A stretch of DNA of 64,000 nt from Seriola aureovittata (Eukaryota; Chordata; Actinopteri; Carangiformes; Carangidae). A program made the translations under genes and the position numbers. Under the pieces are notes generated by a model. That model made no database searches and was not told where the DNA came from. It saw nothing but the letters and a program-made list of their open reading frames with translations. The stretch spans positions 8,036,001 through 8,100,000 of the forward strand of contig NC_079381.1 of assembly GCF_021018895.1 (NCBI RefSeq). The letters are read 5' to 3'. Position 1 is the stretch's first letter. Every line of letters starts with the position of its first letter. Of this stretch, positions 38,178 to 48,599 are shown piece by piece.

Positions 38178-38790
38178 GTTAGTTACTGCCCTGAGTGACA
38201 GAGTTCAAGTATCTCAGGGTCTTGTTCACAGCTGAGAGTGAAATGGAGCGTGAGATTGACAGGCAGATTGGTGCAGCATCAGCAGTAATGCAGGCGTTAT
38301 ACCAGACTGTTGTGGTGTAGAGAGAGCTGAGCAGGAAGGCAAAGCTTTTGATATACCAGTCGATCTATGTTTCAACCCTCACCTATGGTCGTTAGCTTTG
38401 GGTAGTGACCTAAAGGAAGAGAAATCGAATACAAGCGGCTGAAATGAGTTTCCTGGCTGTGCTCACACCTCAGAGACAGGGTAAGGAGCTTGGACATCTG
38501 GTCACTGCTCTTTCATCTTGAAATGAGACAGTTCGGGCATCTGATCAGGATGCCTCCTGGGTGCCCTCCATTGGAGGTTTTCCAGAAACATCTAACTGGT
38601 AAGAGTGCTGAATGTAGACCCAGAACACACTGAGGAGATTATATATCTCATCTGGGCCAGAAATACCTTGGAATCCACCAGGAGGAACTAGAAAACTTTG
38701 CTGGGGAATGGGATGTCTGGACTAACTTGCTAAACATGCTGCCACCGCTACCCATCCACATACAATTCAGAAAAATGGACGGTTGGATAT
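38178..38790 (+). mobile_element. LINE (non-LTR retrotransposon) 3'-end fragment
   Basis: Plus-strand translation in shifting frames gives MEREIDRQIGAASAVMQALYQ, RELSRKAKLLIYQSIYVSTLTYG, RIQAAEMSFL, then LIRMPPG and a PPG-EEL-like stretch and a WTNLLNMLPPLP end. This order (after the RT domain: IDRRIGAASAVM, KAKLSIYQSIYVPTLTYG, RIQAAEMSFLRR, GHLVRMPPGR) is the C-terminal region of a very common teleost LINE, probably RTE/Rex type. The fragment ends in GGACGGTTGGAT, a decayed version of the GATG-type tail. In-frame stops (for example after TVVV) and frame changes show it is dead. The reverse-transcriptase core and 5' part are absent, as expected of a 5'-truncated insertion. Confidence 0.88.
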
Positions 38791-40718
38791 ATTATATAAG
38801 TGCATGAGGAACTTGGACTCAGTAAAAAACATACATAGGTTTGTACGTTTATTTGTATGATGAACAGCAAAACATTTCATACAACTAGCTCTTTCAGGTC
38901 TTAATGCAGGCCCTGGTGCCAGCTCACCTGCCAAAGTATGTAGCTATAAACTCACCGACTATGATGTTGGAGCCGCAGCTTCTCTGTTCTCTACCTGTCA
39001 GGATTTGATCTTGTTTCAACTAATAATGTTTTTGATATTCTGTCCTCTTCACTTTTTATAAGGCTCCCATTGTAGCTCCTCTCTGTGTAGCTTTCATTGC
39101 AACATCTTATCCCTTCCCCCTCCCTTGAAAATGCCACTGACAGTGTATTGCATTAGTACTGCAATGTATAATTATTATCATTCTTTCTTTCCCTCCTCAA
39201 AATACCTCCAACCACTCTTTTAAACATCCAGTACCATAATCTAGCCAGCCTATCAACAACATAACCTCTGTATCAGTGTCAACCAACCGCTCTATCTGCT
39301 GTTGTATCTTCTCAGACTCTCTGCAAACAGAGAGACCCTCAGTTGGCCAGCCAGTCTGTCTGGCTGGTTTTCCTACAGTAGGGATGCAATACTGTTACAT
39401 TGAGCAAGAAATTGTCAGCCAAATCATTGTCTACTGTTTTGTTTTTCCATCAAGCCAACCACCCATCCAATCAACTATACAGTAGTGGTGTTTATTACTG
39501 TAAGCTATACACACACTTACTGCTTAAATATGCAGTATATTAAATTAGGTGTAAAAGTACCATATTAAAAAGTATTCAGCTTGTGCCATATACAAGATTC
39601 TCAGTTTCTTTATAGTGTACAAAGAAATTATAAAAAACTCAGGATGTTTGCACGGCTTCACGTTTGCTTATGAACACAAATTTTCGTAAATGGGATTTTT
39701 TGCTTTCACTTTAAAGGTGTTATTATTTTCTGGGTTTTTTTTTTTTCTGCTTTTGCTTCTTTTTTGTTGGCAACATCATAGACATGTTTACCTTATTTTC
39801 TGCATTTCAAAGCCATGACTCAATGGGATTAGTATTACCTTACTCTGCCTCTCTGCCAGTCATCCAGTCAGTCAGACTGTAATCCATCTGCCAATCCAGT
39901 CAGTCAATCAATTGGTTGAGCTCCATCTTGAATTTAATACAAAGACTGTGCCAAACAGGAAACACTGATTACACTGAGTGCTACTCAAGATAATGAGCAC
40001 AAACAAGGTTCCCTGCCGGCACATGCACGGCTTACACATATAGACAAACAGACACACTTCACACAGACATCAATTTATGTGCTTATTTGCTTATTTACAG
40101 CAGCTGTCTGCTTCCTCCAATGACACATCACAGTTTGGTTGAATTCCATGAATAATGGATCACATTTAGTTGTCTAGATTTGTCTTTTGTGCTTCTAAAA
40201 GCATGCAGAAACACAAATGACAAACAGCAGCTAATATTTCAAGTCCTTTCATCATGAGCGCTTTTAGTTTGGCGGACATGTCCTGAATTATGTCTGTGAA
40301 CTTAATAGTCCAACCTCTCTCATTGTCTTGTCATCAAAACCCATTGATTTTACTTTACTTGTGGTGATTTTTCTTACTCTATGTGAATATACTGTACATG
40401 TTCATGTAAGATTTTTTTTTCTTTGCATCCCTTTTGTGGTATTTGTTTTGTTTTATTATGAAAATCACTTGGATATCAAACCTACATGATAAACCCTCCA
40501 GACTGAACCAAAAAAGTATAATGGTAAGTCACTTTGCAATTTATGCATTTGGAATACTTAAAGGAGCTATTCTTAAGATATGCTAATGCTACCTAGCCCA
40601 CATTAGCATTAACATCCGTTTACCTACCAGTCTAGAGGAAACGTTATGAGTTCAGCATCAAAGTTAATACTTTTACTTGCCAGGAGCTGTCTCCAGTGGT
40701 GGAAAGCAATGCCAACGT
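38791..40718. other. intron, no recognisable gene
   Basis: AT-rich with a T-run at 39738-39748 and repeated CCAGTCAGTCAG-type motifs near 39858-39905. No coding signal. Confidence 0.5.
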
Positions 40719-40916
40719 TTTGTTTTTTTTTAAAGTTATTTTTTCAGGTATTTTTGCATTTATTCCTATGTGCACTGTACAGTGAGTGAATGATAGGAAG
40801 ATCAGGGAGAGAGAGAGGGGATGACATGCAGCAGGTTGGATTCAAACCAATGGCGGCTGCGGTTAGTACTTAGCCTATGTGGTAGGTGCTCTTCCAGGTG
40901 AGCCACCAAGGCGCCT
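40719..40916 (-). mobile_element. tRNA-derived SINE
   Basis: On the minus strand the element starts GGCGCCTTGGTGGC and carries an internal RNA polymerase III promoter: an A-box-like TGGCTCACCTGG (near 40903-40892) and a B-box GGTTTGAATCC (near 40842-40832, one mismatch to GGTTCGANTCC). Then follows a body with TCTCTCTC and an A-rich tail (T-run on the plus strand at 40719-40731). About 198 bp. This head is typical of tRNA-derived SINEs widespread in percomorph fish. It is not a functional tRNA: the cloverleaf arms are not maintained. Confidence 0.85.
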
Positions 40917-42949
40917 ACAGCCATCAGTTAGTTTGCTAACCAGCTAGCCTCCGTCTTGTTACACTGTAGCTTCCAATCTGTCTTGTTATTAGCTCTTCTG
41001 TTATACAGGCAACAATGGCTGAGGTTCTTATCAAGCCACAATCACTACCACATGCTCCTAGAAGAAACCACATTCAGCAGAGAAAACTTACAAATGGCCT
41101 CTTAAAAAACTCATTACATTAAAAAGCTACTTAATTTCACTCAGTAGAGCACCTGCAATTACAGCAGTCTCTCTTCTGATATCCAACATTTCTATTTAGA
41201 CTATAAGCAACAGTAAATAAAAATACTCACATAATAACATGTATGGACTGTGTTTAATGAGTGAAAAGAGAAAGAAAGACCTTTTTCCATCCGACAACTC
41301 ACTTTTGGAGTCCATAGCTATTAATGCTAATTACATCCGCCCATGAGCATGTGCACATGCACATGAATTAGATTAGACTTGGCTGTCATGCACAATAGAG
41401 GGGGGGTTAAAAAAAATCACAAGGATTAATTTAATTTGAACATTTAACATGATCCATTCACAAGGGTGTGGATAAATAAGTCTGTAGAGTAGCAAAGCGC
41501 ATGCCCAGGCATGTTGGAAAGTTATGGCAGCACGTGTCAAATCCTTAAGAAATAAATACAGCTTTGACAGCTGTAATACCATAGAATTAGTGTGAGAGTT
41601 AACCGCTTACTCTCCTGTTGTCTCTCATTCGTTCTCTTTCCTGTTCGCTGCCTCTCCTCCGCTCTCTCTCCTCTGTCCATAGTAATTAGATGGAATCAAT
41701 GTGAGGTAAAGAAGCTCAGTAGAGGGCAGAAAGGAAACACAAAAACATTTAGTGACGGCGGTGTAGCGTCAGTGGCAAATGATGTCATGGCCAATAAATC
41801 TGCTGTTGACCATTTGGGTGATGGATTGAGGGATGGGAGAAGAGGAGGTGGAGATAGAAATGGGGCATAAAGAGAAAAAAAAGATCCAGAGAGATAAGGT
41901 AATATATAGAATTTAGAGAGACGAAGAAAGAAGAGAAGGCTGACAAAAATGAAGAGAAAATGGGAGGGTAACAAGTGTGGATGATGTGGACGGTGAAGTG
42001 GAGGAAGAGGGTGAAGTATCGAGTGGGTGAGGGGGAAGGGAAATAGAGAGGCATGAAGACATAGTGGCAGGGAGACGGAGAGCTGGGGGGAATGATTATG
42101 AGTGGAAACGTTCGTCTCTCAATCAGGATATGGACTCCAATAAATAACATGCTCTCTCAGTGAAAAGCATGATGTCACTGCATTCACACACTTCCTCTCT
42201 CTCTCACATACACTCTCCCTCACACACACACTACAAGGAAGAGACGGTGGTGAAGGAGCAGATGTAACTGCAGTTATAATAAAACCAAAATACAAAATTC
42301 ACTCAAACTCTGAGTAAACAATCCCAATTGCTTCCCTACTTCCCTCATGCTGTATTTAATTTTCTTAATTTATTTTGCTGCCTTCCTCCACTTTCTATTG
42401 ATTGTTCTTGTACTTTGCTCATTGATATTCGTGTTGTGCTTGTTCTCAGTATTTACTGTGTAAGGCACCTCGTTAATGGCATTGTATTGCTTTGACTAGG
42501 AACTTTCTGGTGTATCTCAGGATTGAAAATAAGATAGAACCAAAGACAGAGAGAGAGAAGGGTGAGGGAGGAGTAGGTGAATATAAAGAGACAAAAAAGG
42601 ATTAAGACAAACAGCGAGAGAAAGTAAGGTTTATTTTGGCTATGTAAGTGATCAATCATCAGGTTCTCCATGCATGAGAGGATTCACTTTGTATGTAATG
42701 TGAATGATGGTATCACTGCTGAAATAGAATAATCTGGAAGAAGCAGAGACATCCAGAGCAGCAATGAGTAATGTGTTTTGTTTCATTTGAAAATTCAGTT
42801 TTTAACTGCGTCTGTGTGTGAAGACCATAAGAAGGGATTCTCGTTCTCGTTTTTCATAAGTCATCAGTTGGATAGTCAATTCTTCAAGTAATCCAAACAC
42901 TAGACGACGCACTCACCTCCTGGCAGTGAAGTTTTAGAGGTCTTCACAA
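40917..42949. other. intron, purine-rich block, no gene
   Basis: Purine-rich on the plus strand at 41830-42100 (GAGGAAG, GGGAGG motifs) and 42535-42630. Open frames there on the minus strand, rich in Phe, Ser, Leu and Pro, reflect composition. Confidence 0.5.
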
Positions 42950-42967
42950 ATATAATATAATATAATA

Positions 42968-43007
<40 letters not shown>

Positions 43008-43040
43008 TATATATATGTATATGTATATATAATATAATTC
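42950..43040. repeat. AT-dinucleotide palindromic tract
   Basis: TATAATATAAT units lead into about 20 AT units flanked on both sides by ATAATTATATAT, so the tract is nearly self-complementary and could extrude a cruciform. Confidence 0.92.
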
Positions 43041-43262
43041 CAGTATAGCAGAATAGATTTGAAGTATTTGACAATACAATACCACCGTCATTATCATCTT
43101 TACCTCCTGGCAACTGGCAAATACTGATAGAGGCTAACTCATCTCATCACCACGAGACTGTGCTGGCAAAGCAATCTGTTGTCTATCTAATACTACTGAA
43201 TAAAATTAGGTTGTTAATTCTTGAAAGACTTTTTTTCCCTTTCTCCTCCAACCTGACCACAG

Positions 43263-43347
43263 GAGGTTCAGAGGTCAGGGTCAGCGGATCAGCACAGCGT
43301 GTCTGGAACTAGTTGACATTCAGCATCTTGCTTAAGGACAGCAGGGA
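43263..43347. repeat. dispersed repeat fragment shared with 48218-48330
   Basis: GAGGTCAGGGTCAG (43271-43284) followed by TTCAGCATCTTGCTTAAGGACAGCAGG-like sequence (43319-43345) recurs in the same order at 48227-48240 and 48298-48329. Confidence 0.6.
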
Positions 43348-44762
43348 AATGGTTGTTAACATAGATGCTAAGAGCTGTAAATATTCAAGGAAATTCATGT
43401 TGACAGTTGCTCTCTGGTTTATACTGGCACTGAAGTTTATTGTAAGGCTAAAGCCATGCTTTGTGTTATCTTATGGATATCAAGAGTTGTTTGTGTATAT
43501 GCGTATGAGTAATATACCATAAAAAACAGTCTGAATAACTGACTGTTATCAGCATTGGCCCTCTCTGACTCCGCGTCTCCCACGTTCTCACTCTTGTCTC
43601 TTCGTCTGTCATCTGTTCTGTATTCTCTCATGTCGTTTCCTGTGTCTGCCTTGTTTCTTTTCCACCTACCCAATATCTTTCCCATTCCCCCTCTTACCAT
43701 CTCGTCGTCTGTTTTTCACTGGCAATCAAAAATCAAATTCATGTTCAAGGAAGTCTCACTCCCTTTCTCTGCGGGTTTAAAGCTTTCAATTATTTTCGTT
43801 TTCTTTTGCTTTTTTTGTTTTGTCAAGTGGGGTTTCATTATGAGACTGTTGTTTCCTTTGCTGGGGTTTCTATCCAAGAGTTTTTTTTCTTCAAATCAAT
43901 CACATCACGAAAGCTGAATGGAAATGACACACTCAATGAACTTATAAAAAGTTTTTATACTTGGGAGGAAAAAGTCCAGTTGCTGAATTATGCAGCATTA
44001 GTGGAAATACACAGTGAATGACATACAGCGATATTTGCCCATGAAATACTGGATCATTTACATGTCAGATGTTGCTTCTCAGGCCTTAATGTGATTTTAA
44101 TAACTAATCCAAATCCATTCATATAGTAGATTTTTTATTTAATTTTATTCGCTCCAGTATTAGAATCATTGAATAAGAGGTAAAACAGTTTTTATCTGTT
44201 TATTTTCTGAGATTTCTGTTCATGCTTCATATGAAATGACTCTTAAGTCTCATCGCAACCACTTACTCTGATTATTCCTGAATTCATAATCACATTTGGA
44301 TTTTTTTTTTTTTTCTAGAAACATTTATTTATTTAATATTTGAATCAAAGCATGGATTATGGATAATGTGTACTTGACACAAAGGGATAATGACAGCTTT
44401 TCTGACATTAATCAAATCTTTATCAAAGGGTATTTCTTCATGCATGTGCTCCATCTGACTCTGTACTTCACACATGATTTTCTTTCCTTATTTTATTTTT
44501 TTTTTAATGAGTTCTTGCCATACTTGTCGATCCTCTATCATCCCTTCTGTCTGTCTGTCATCTCTTTGTGTCTTTCTCTCCCTTGTCTGTCTCTCCTTTA
44601 CTTCCCGTCCCTCCATCATCCAGACAACATTGATTTCTATATGTGCGGCGCATGTATCTATTTGTTCGTAAATGTTTTCCACCAGTGTTTCTCATTGTTC
44701 AGCAATGCACTGCTGCCATTAATTATGACGTCTCAAATGGATTTCCCATTCTCTCTATGTCA

Positions 44763-44788
44763 CACAGACACACACACACACACACACA
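44763..44788. repeat. (CA)n microsatellite
   Basis: CA run next to further CACACATAG sequence. Confidence 0.95.
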
Positions 44789-44929
44789 TAGATGGTACAT
44801 ACACACATAGGTACACACATGTGCATTTTGTACAACTGAGTCAAACCTAATAAGAGAGTTCTTCCCATTCCATCCCTTTGTATTGAATATGTATGTGTGT
44901 GTGCACATGTGTTAGTCTCTTTCTCTCAC

Positions 44930-44930
44930 T

Positions 44931-45011
<81 letters not shown>
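44930..45011. repeat. (TG)n array, about 80 bp
   Basis: Nearly continuous TG run with one TT phase break near 44964. Confidence 0.96.
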
Positions 45012-45014
<3 letters not shown>

Positions 45015-45115
45015 ACACTCCATGCCAAGTGCGGCATACCCCAGGGATTCCTGTCAATCAAACAGGCTTGCAATTTGTCAGAGAAACAAGGCACTTTCCA
45101 AGACGGACAGATGTG

Positions 45116-45117
45116 TA

Positions 45118-45173
<56 letters not shown>

Positions 45174-45174
45174 C
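45116..45174. repeat. (TG)n array
   Basis: TG run of about 25 units with TATG ends. Confidence 0.96.
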
Positions 45175-45329
45175 ACATGATACTGGGGGCAAAGGTATAT
45201 CTGGCAATACTATTACTATATTATTGATATTTGGTGATGCCTTTGTTATGATTGCCTTTCATATTTGGGTATTTGTGTGTTATCTTGTATTTGTAATTCT
45301 GTATAGGTTTGTGCACTCATGTTGCAGGC

Positions 45330-45448
45330 GTGTGTGTGTGTGTGTGTGTGTATGTGTGTGTGGCAGCTGGTCCCATGTAGCACAGAAAACAAAGGCAAGT
45401 GATAGACAGTGACAGCTACACTACAGTGCTCGCTTGCTCACACACACA

Positions 45449-45480
<32 letters not shown>

Positions 45481-45482
45481 TA
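45330..45482. repeat. (TG)n ... (CA)n inverted pair
   Basis: TG at 45330-45360 and CA at 45439-45482 are complementary and separated by about 78 bp. Confidence 0.94.
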
Positions 45483-46035
45483 CAATTCTTCCCAAAGACG
45501 GAACTGACAGCTCTCTTTCTTCTATTCATGTTATTCATTCCTCGCTCTATCTATATCTGTTATTCCCTGCAGTCCTGCCTTTTCACCTTTTTCTCCCTTC
45601 ACTTCTTTCAGCTCATCTGAAAAACACCCAAAATAAAAATAGATAAAGATCGATCATCACGATACAGCTACATTTTAAGCTGAAAAGAATATTGAGAACA
45701 TATACAATGAGGTTCAGGAGTTTAACTTGATTTCCATTTATTTTAAGAGACTAAAGTTGTATTAAAATAAAGTAGTAGTAGTAGTCTTAGGCTTTCAACA
45801 CACAACACTTATTTTCTCCGTGCTTTAACCTGGACTCTTCCCCATCAAGCATCAATTGTTATTCCTCCTGAGTTTCATTTTCAATCTGTCCGTCTGTCCG
45901 CTTCCATTTCCCTCCCATCGTTTCTCTATTTTTTCAATTTCGTCCAGTTTTCTTGTATCCTTTTTGGTTCCCTCTTTCACTTTCACTTCCTCAAAGACAA
46001 CATTCCTATTCCCTAAGCCATTTCTGCTCAGTTAA

Positions 46036-46038
<3 letters not shown>

Positions 46039-46106
<68 letters not shown>

Positions 46107-46110
46107 GTGT
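46039..46110. repeat. (GT)36 array
   Basis: One of the longest dinucleotide runs in the window, with one GC substitution near its end; about 1 kb downstream of the signal-peptide exon in the gene's direction. Confidence 0.97.
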
Positions 46111-47131
46111 AGTATGACCCTCGTGACATCGTGATGTGCGTCACTGGGGACTTTCTGACTTCCTAAGACTCTTTCTTTGGGTGAGCTGACTTAAACAGAC
46201 CTGGCCTCATTGGCTAATAAGCCATAGCCACTCTCCACTAAAAGTCAAGTGACAAATTGACTCCCCTGTTAAGCACACACACACACACACACCATTTACA
46301 CACATGCTCTAATTTATGGTCATGCATCCTATGTGAATTCTCAGAAAAGCAGTCACTGCATTATGAAGGTCTTTTCAGCTTCTCTTCTCTCCCTCTAAAC
46401 CTCAGCACACAAATCATTTGAAACACGCTCATGATCATCAGTTGACCTGACTGGCTTCTTTGTTGAATCCTTATTTGTTATGGAGGTAGCCTTGGCAATG
46501 TGGCCAAAATATTAGCACCAGGCAGTGAGGGATGACTAGAAGACTGGGTCAGATATTGTTTCTCTGTTTGTGAGTGACTGGTACATTTTGCTTTTTTAAC
46601 TGCTGACCTCACGGCGAATAAACAGCCACGGCAGTTCAAACCGAAATCACACGCACCGAAGTATTTGGCTAACATCTGGAACTATACAACAAAATCTTAA
46701 CCCTAGCTCCACAAGTGGTCAACTAAATCACAATGTAAAAAAACAAAAGCAGAAAGAAAGTAAGGTTAGCAATTTTTGTTTCTCCAAATGATCTCAAGAC
46801 ACATAAAATCAAGTTTATATAGAAAAAAGAAAGATGACTGGCTTTGTCAGTATTATAAAACAACAGAAACCATCAGCAGGAAGAAGGGTATCTAAGTATA
46901 GAAGAGATTAAGTGAGCAAAGACTGGAGTAGAGGAAAGGAGAGATAATACAGTAGAGTGGGACACGGTGGGGTAACAGTAAAGTTGAGGGGAAGAAAAGA
47001 GCACAGTAGAATAGATTCAAGGTTAACCGTCCCGCCTGGGTCGACCGGAACAAAATCGAAGAAGGAGAAACAGAGAGGGGCCTCAGCACGGAGGAGGGAC
47101 AGCGGTAATGAAGATAAAAATGCATACTCAC
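46111..47131. other. cntfr: first kilobase of the giant intron
   Basis: Apart from a short CA run at 46275-46293 this is unique sequence. CpG becomes more frequent toward the exon (46960-47130). No additional exon recognised. Confidence 0.5.
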
Positions 47132-47213
47132 CAAGCTGACTGCGTCTCTGAGCGTAGGCTACCACCACCGCGGCCAGAACTACACAGCACAACGATGTCA
47201 CAAGGTTTGCCAT
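47132..47213 (-). CDS. cntfr: cntfr first coding exon: start codon and signal peptide
   Basis: This exon encodes residues 1-27 plus the first base of codon 28 of ciliary neurotrophic factor receptor subunit alpha, the GPI-anchored cytokine-binding subunit that works with gp130 and LIF receptor at the cell surface. Seen directly: the peptide starts MANLVTSLCC, has a hydrophobic core (residues about 8-19) and an A-Y-A signal-peptidase site, giving a mature start at QRR. The same 'YAQR' junction occurs in human CNTFR. The exon ends in G followed by a consensus GTGAGT donor (intron starts at 47131), phase 1. The ATG at 47213 directly follows CTACAG, so an acceptor may lie exactly at the start codon; alternatively the exon runs on into 5' UTR. 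The frame stays open to an upstream ATG at 47309, but those residues do not resemble a signal peptide or the family, so 47213 is preferred. The exon joins the Ig exon at 6881-7114 in frame. Confidence 0.88.
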
Positions 47214-48008
47214 CTGTAGACACACACACAGCAAAGTCATCAGCGTTGGAGGAGCGCGTGCAAGGGGGACAGACAGAGAGGCAGAGGGCCGGCGAGCGAG
47301 AGTGTCCACCTGTCGTCCCGACTGACTGACAGACCCATAGACACCTACGACACCATGTAAGAGATGGAGAGATAGCTGCTTCCTGTCCTATCTCAATATC
47401 TCAGTCTCTCTGTCAGTGTCTCCTTTCACTATTACAGTCCCTGAAGTAGCTTTCTCTCTTTCCTGTTCTGTTTCCTTCTCACTCATCAAACTCTCCTTCT
47501 TTTTTATAAAAAAAAAAAGGATTTTCTTTCTTTACTTCTCACTGTTATTATCCTTTTCACTGTATAACACCCCACACACACACACACACACCCACACACA
47601 CACATACGCACATACACACACCCCTCTCTCTCTTTCTGTTCATCAGCTAATGGGTCCATCCTCTCTGGGATGGGCTATGGCCAGCAGCTCTTAAAGGTAT
47701 AGCACACACAAACACACAGCTTTCATGTGAAACAACAAGACGTCACGGACTTCCCACTTCCTCCTTGTTTCCTCGTAAAATGTTTAAAACCTCAATTTTA
47801 ACATTCAGGTACTTCCTGTTTATAAGAGATGAGGAGTTGAAGGCTGCTCCGTTTCCTTATCGTTCAGTGTCTTTCTTCTTTCTCCCCATCTTGCATCTTG
47901 CATCATTCATTCCTTTAATGTCAAAAAATTGCAAAATTTTGGCAAATAAATGCATTTGCATATCAATACCACTGAAGAGGTTTAATTTAAAGAGCTTATC
48001 TTGTAAGT
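47214..48008. other. cntfr: sequence immediately upstream of the cntfr start exon
   Basis: CpG-richer next to the exon (47240-47350), then interrupted CA at 47573-47620. It may contain 5' UTR or upstream intron; no promoter element can be assigned. Confidence 0.4.
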
Positions 48009-48190
48009 TAAAGGAAGAGTTTGTCATCTTGGGAGTTGCTTTGTTTCCCCTTTTTTTTGATGGCACTCTCAGCTAACTTTGCTAATGTAGCTTAGCACAA
48101 AAAGTGGAGACGGGGGAAAACACCGAGCCTGGCTCTGTCTTAACTAACTGACTAATTAACCTGTAATATGCAACATATTGTATATGTTGA
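48009..48190. repeat. high-copy teleost dispersed repeat fragment
   Basis: The order of motifs AAAGGAAGAGTTTGTCATCTTGGG, TAGCTTAGCA, GAGACGGGGGAAAACA, GAGCCTGGCTCTGTC and CTAATTAACCTGT matches, from memory, a repeat seen throughout percomorph genomes (TTAGCTTAGCATAAAGACTGG, GGGGGAAACAGCTAGCCTGG). An internal part appears deleted. Non-coding; family name not recalled. Confidence 0.6.
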
Positions 48191-48217
48191 AATGTTGCTT
48201 CTGTATGGCTTAAAGAC

Positions 48218-48360
48218 ATGAGGTCAGAGGTCAGGGTCAGCTCCAAACAAATAGATAAATAAAAATAAAAAATCTACACCACTTGAGCTTGTATGAATTC
48301 ACCATCCTGTTCAAGGACGCTTGAGCAGGGCGGAAGCCTGCCAACAAGGGGGCATGAACC
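48218..48360. repeat. dispersed repeat fragment, partner of 43263-43347
   Basis: Shares the GAGGTCAGGGTCAG block and the following TTCA-CCATC-TGTTCAAGGAC module with the copy at 43263, plus GGGGGCATGAACCCAGATCC, which resembles an old SINE-type module. A C/CA-rich run follows at 48380-48403. Confidence 0.55.
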
Positions 48361-48599
48361 CAGATCCTCTTCTCTGTCTCCCACCCCCCCCACCCCACCC
48401 CCCTCCTCTGATCAGTGAGGAGAGATAGTTGGCTCTCTTACAGACAGAGGTTGTCTGAGGGTCTGCTCGCTGCTGAGACTCGCTGTGAGTAAGGTGTTTG
48501 TGTCTGCGTGTGGAGAACAGAGTGAGCACTCTAAATAGAGGCAAAGAAAGGAAAGTGAATTTCCTTGTTCTTTTAATGCAAGACTCCAGCTGTTACAAA

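Larger units (their letters stand above)
7115..47131 (-). other. cntfr: giant phase-1 intron of cntfr (about 40 kb)
   Basis: The 40,017 bp between the signal-peptide exon and the Ig exon begin with GTGAGT and end with CCTTCCAG on the minus strand. The two exons match consecutive parts of one receptor and share phase, so this is read as a single intron. I found no additional recognisable coding exon in it on either strand: every open frame is short, low-complexity, transposon-derived or unlike any family I know. It contains the repeats listed separately. An unrecognised alternative exon cannot be excluded by eye. Confidence 0.8.

Noticed and set aside
40830..40916. A tRNA gene at the SINE head
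   Set aside because: A and B boxes are present, but the cloverleaf stems are not maintained and an A-rich tail follows, so it is a SINE.
43555..43917. 120-codon plus-strand frame with hydrophobic stretches
   Set aside because: Pyrimidine-rich DNA gives Ser/Leu/Phe runs that mimic membrane segments; no start context or homology.
44359..44850. 163-codon plus-strand open frame
   Set aside because: Composition-driven: T-rich start, CT-rich middle, CA microsatellite end.
44897..45412. 171-codon frame of Cys-Val repeats
   Set aside because: Translation of TG microsatellites; not a protein.
47214..47309. In-frame N-terminal extension of the cntfr start exon to an ATG at 47309
   Set aside because: Adds a non-hydrophobic stretch unlike any signal peptide, and the real start MANLVTSLCC aligns with the family; a CTACAG acceptor abuts it.
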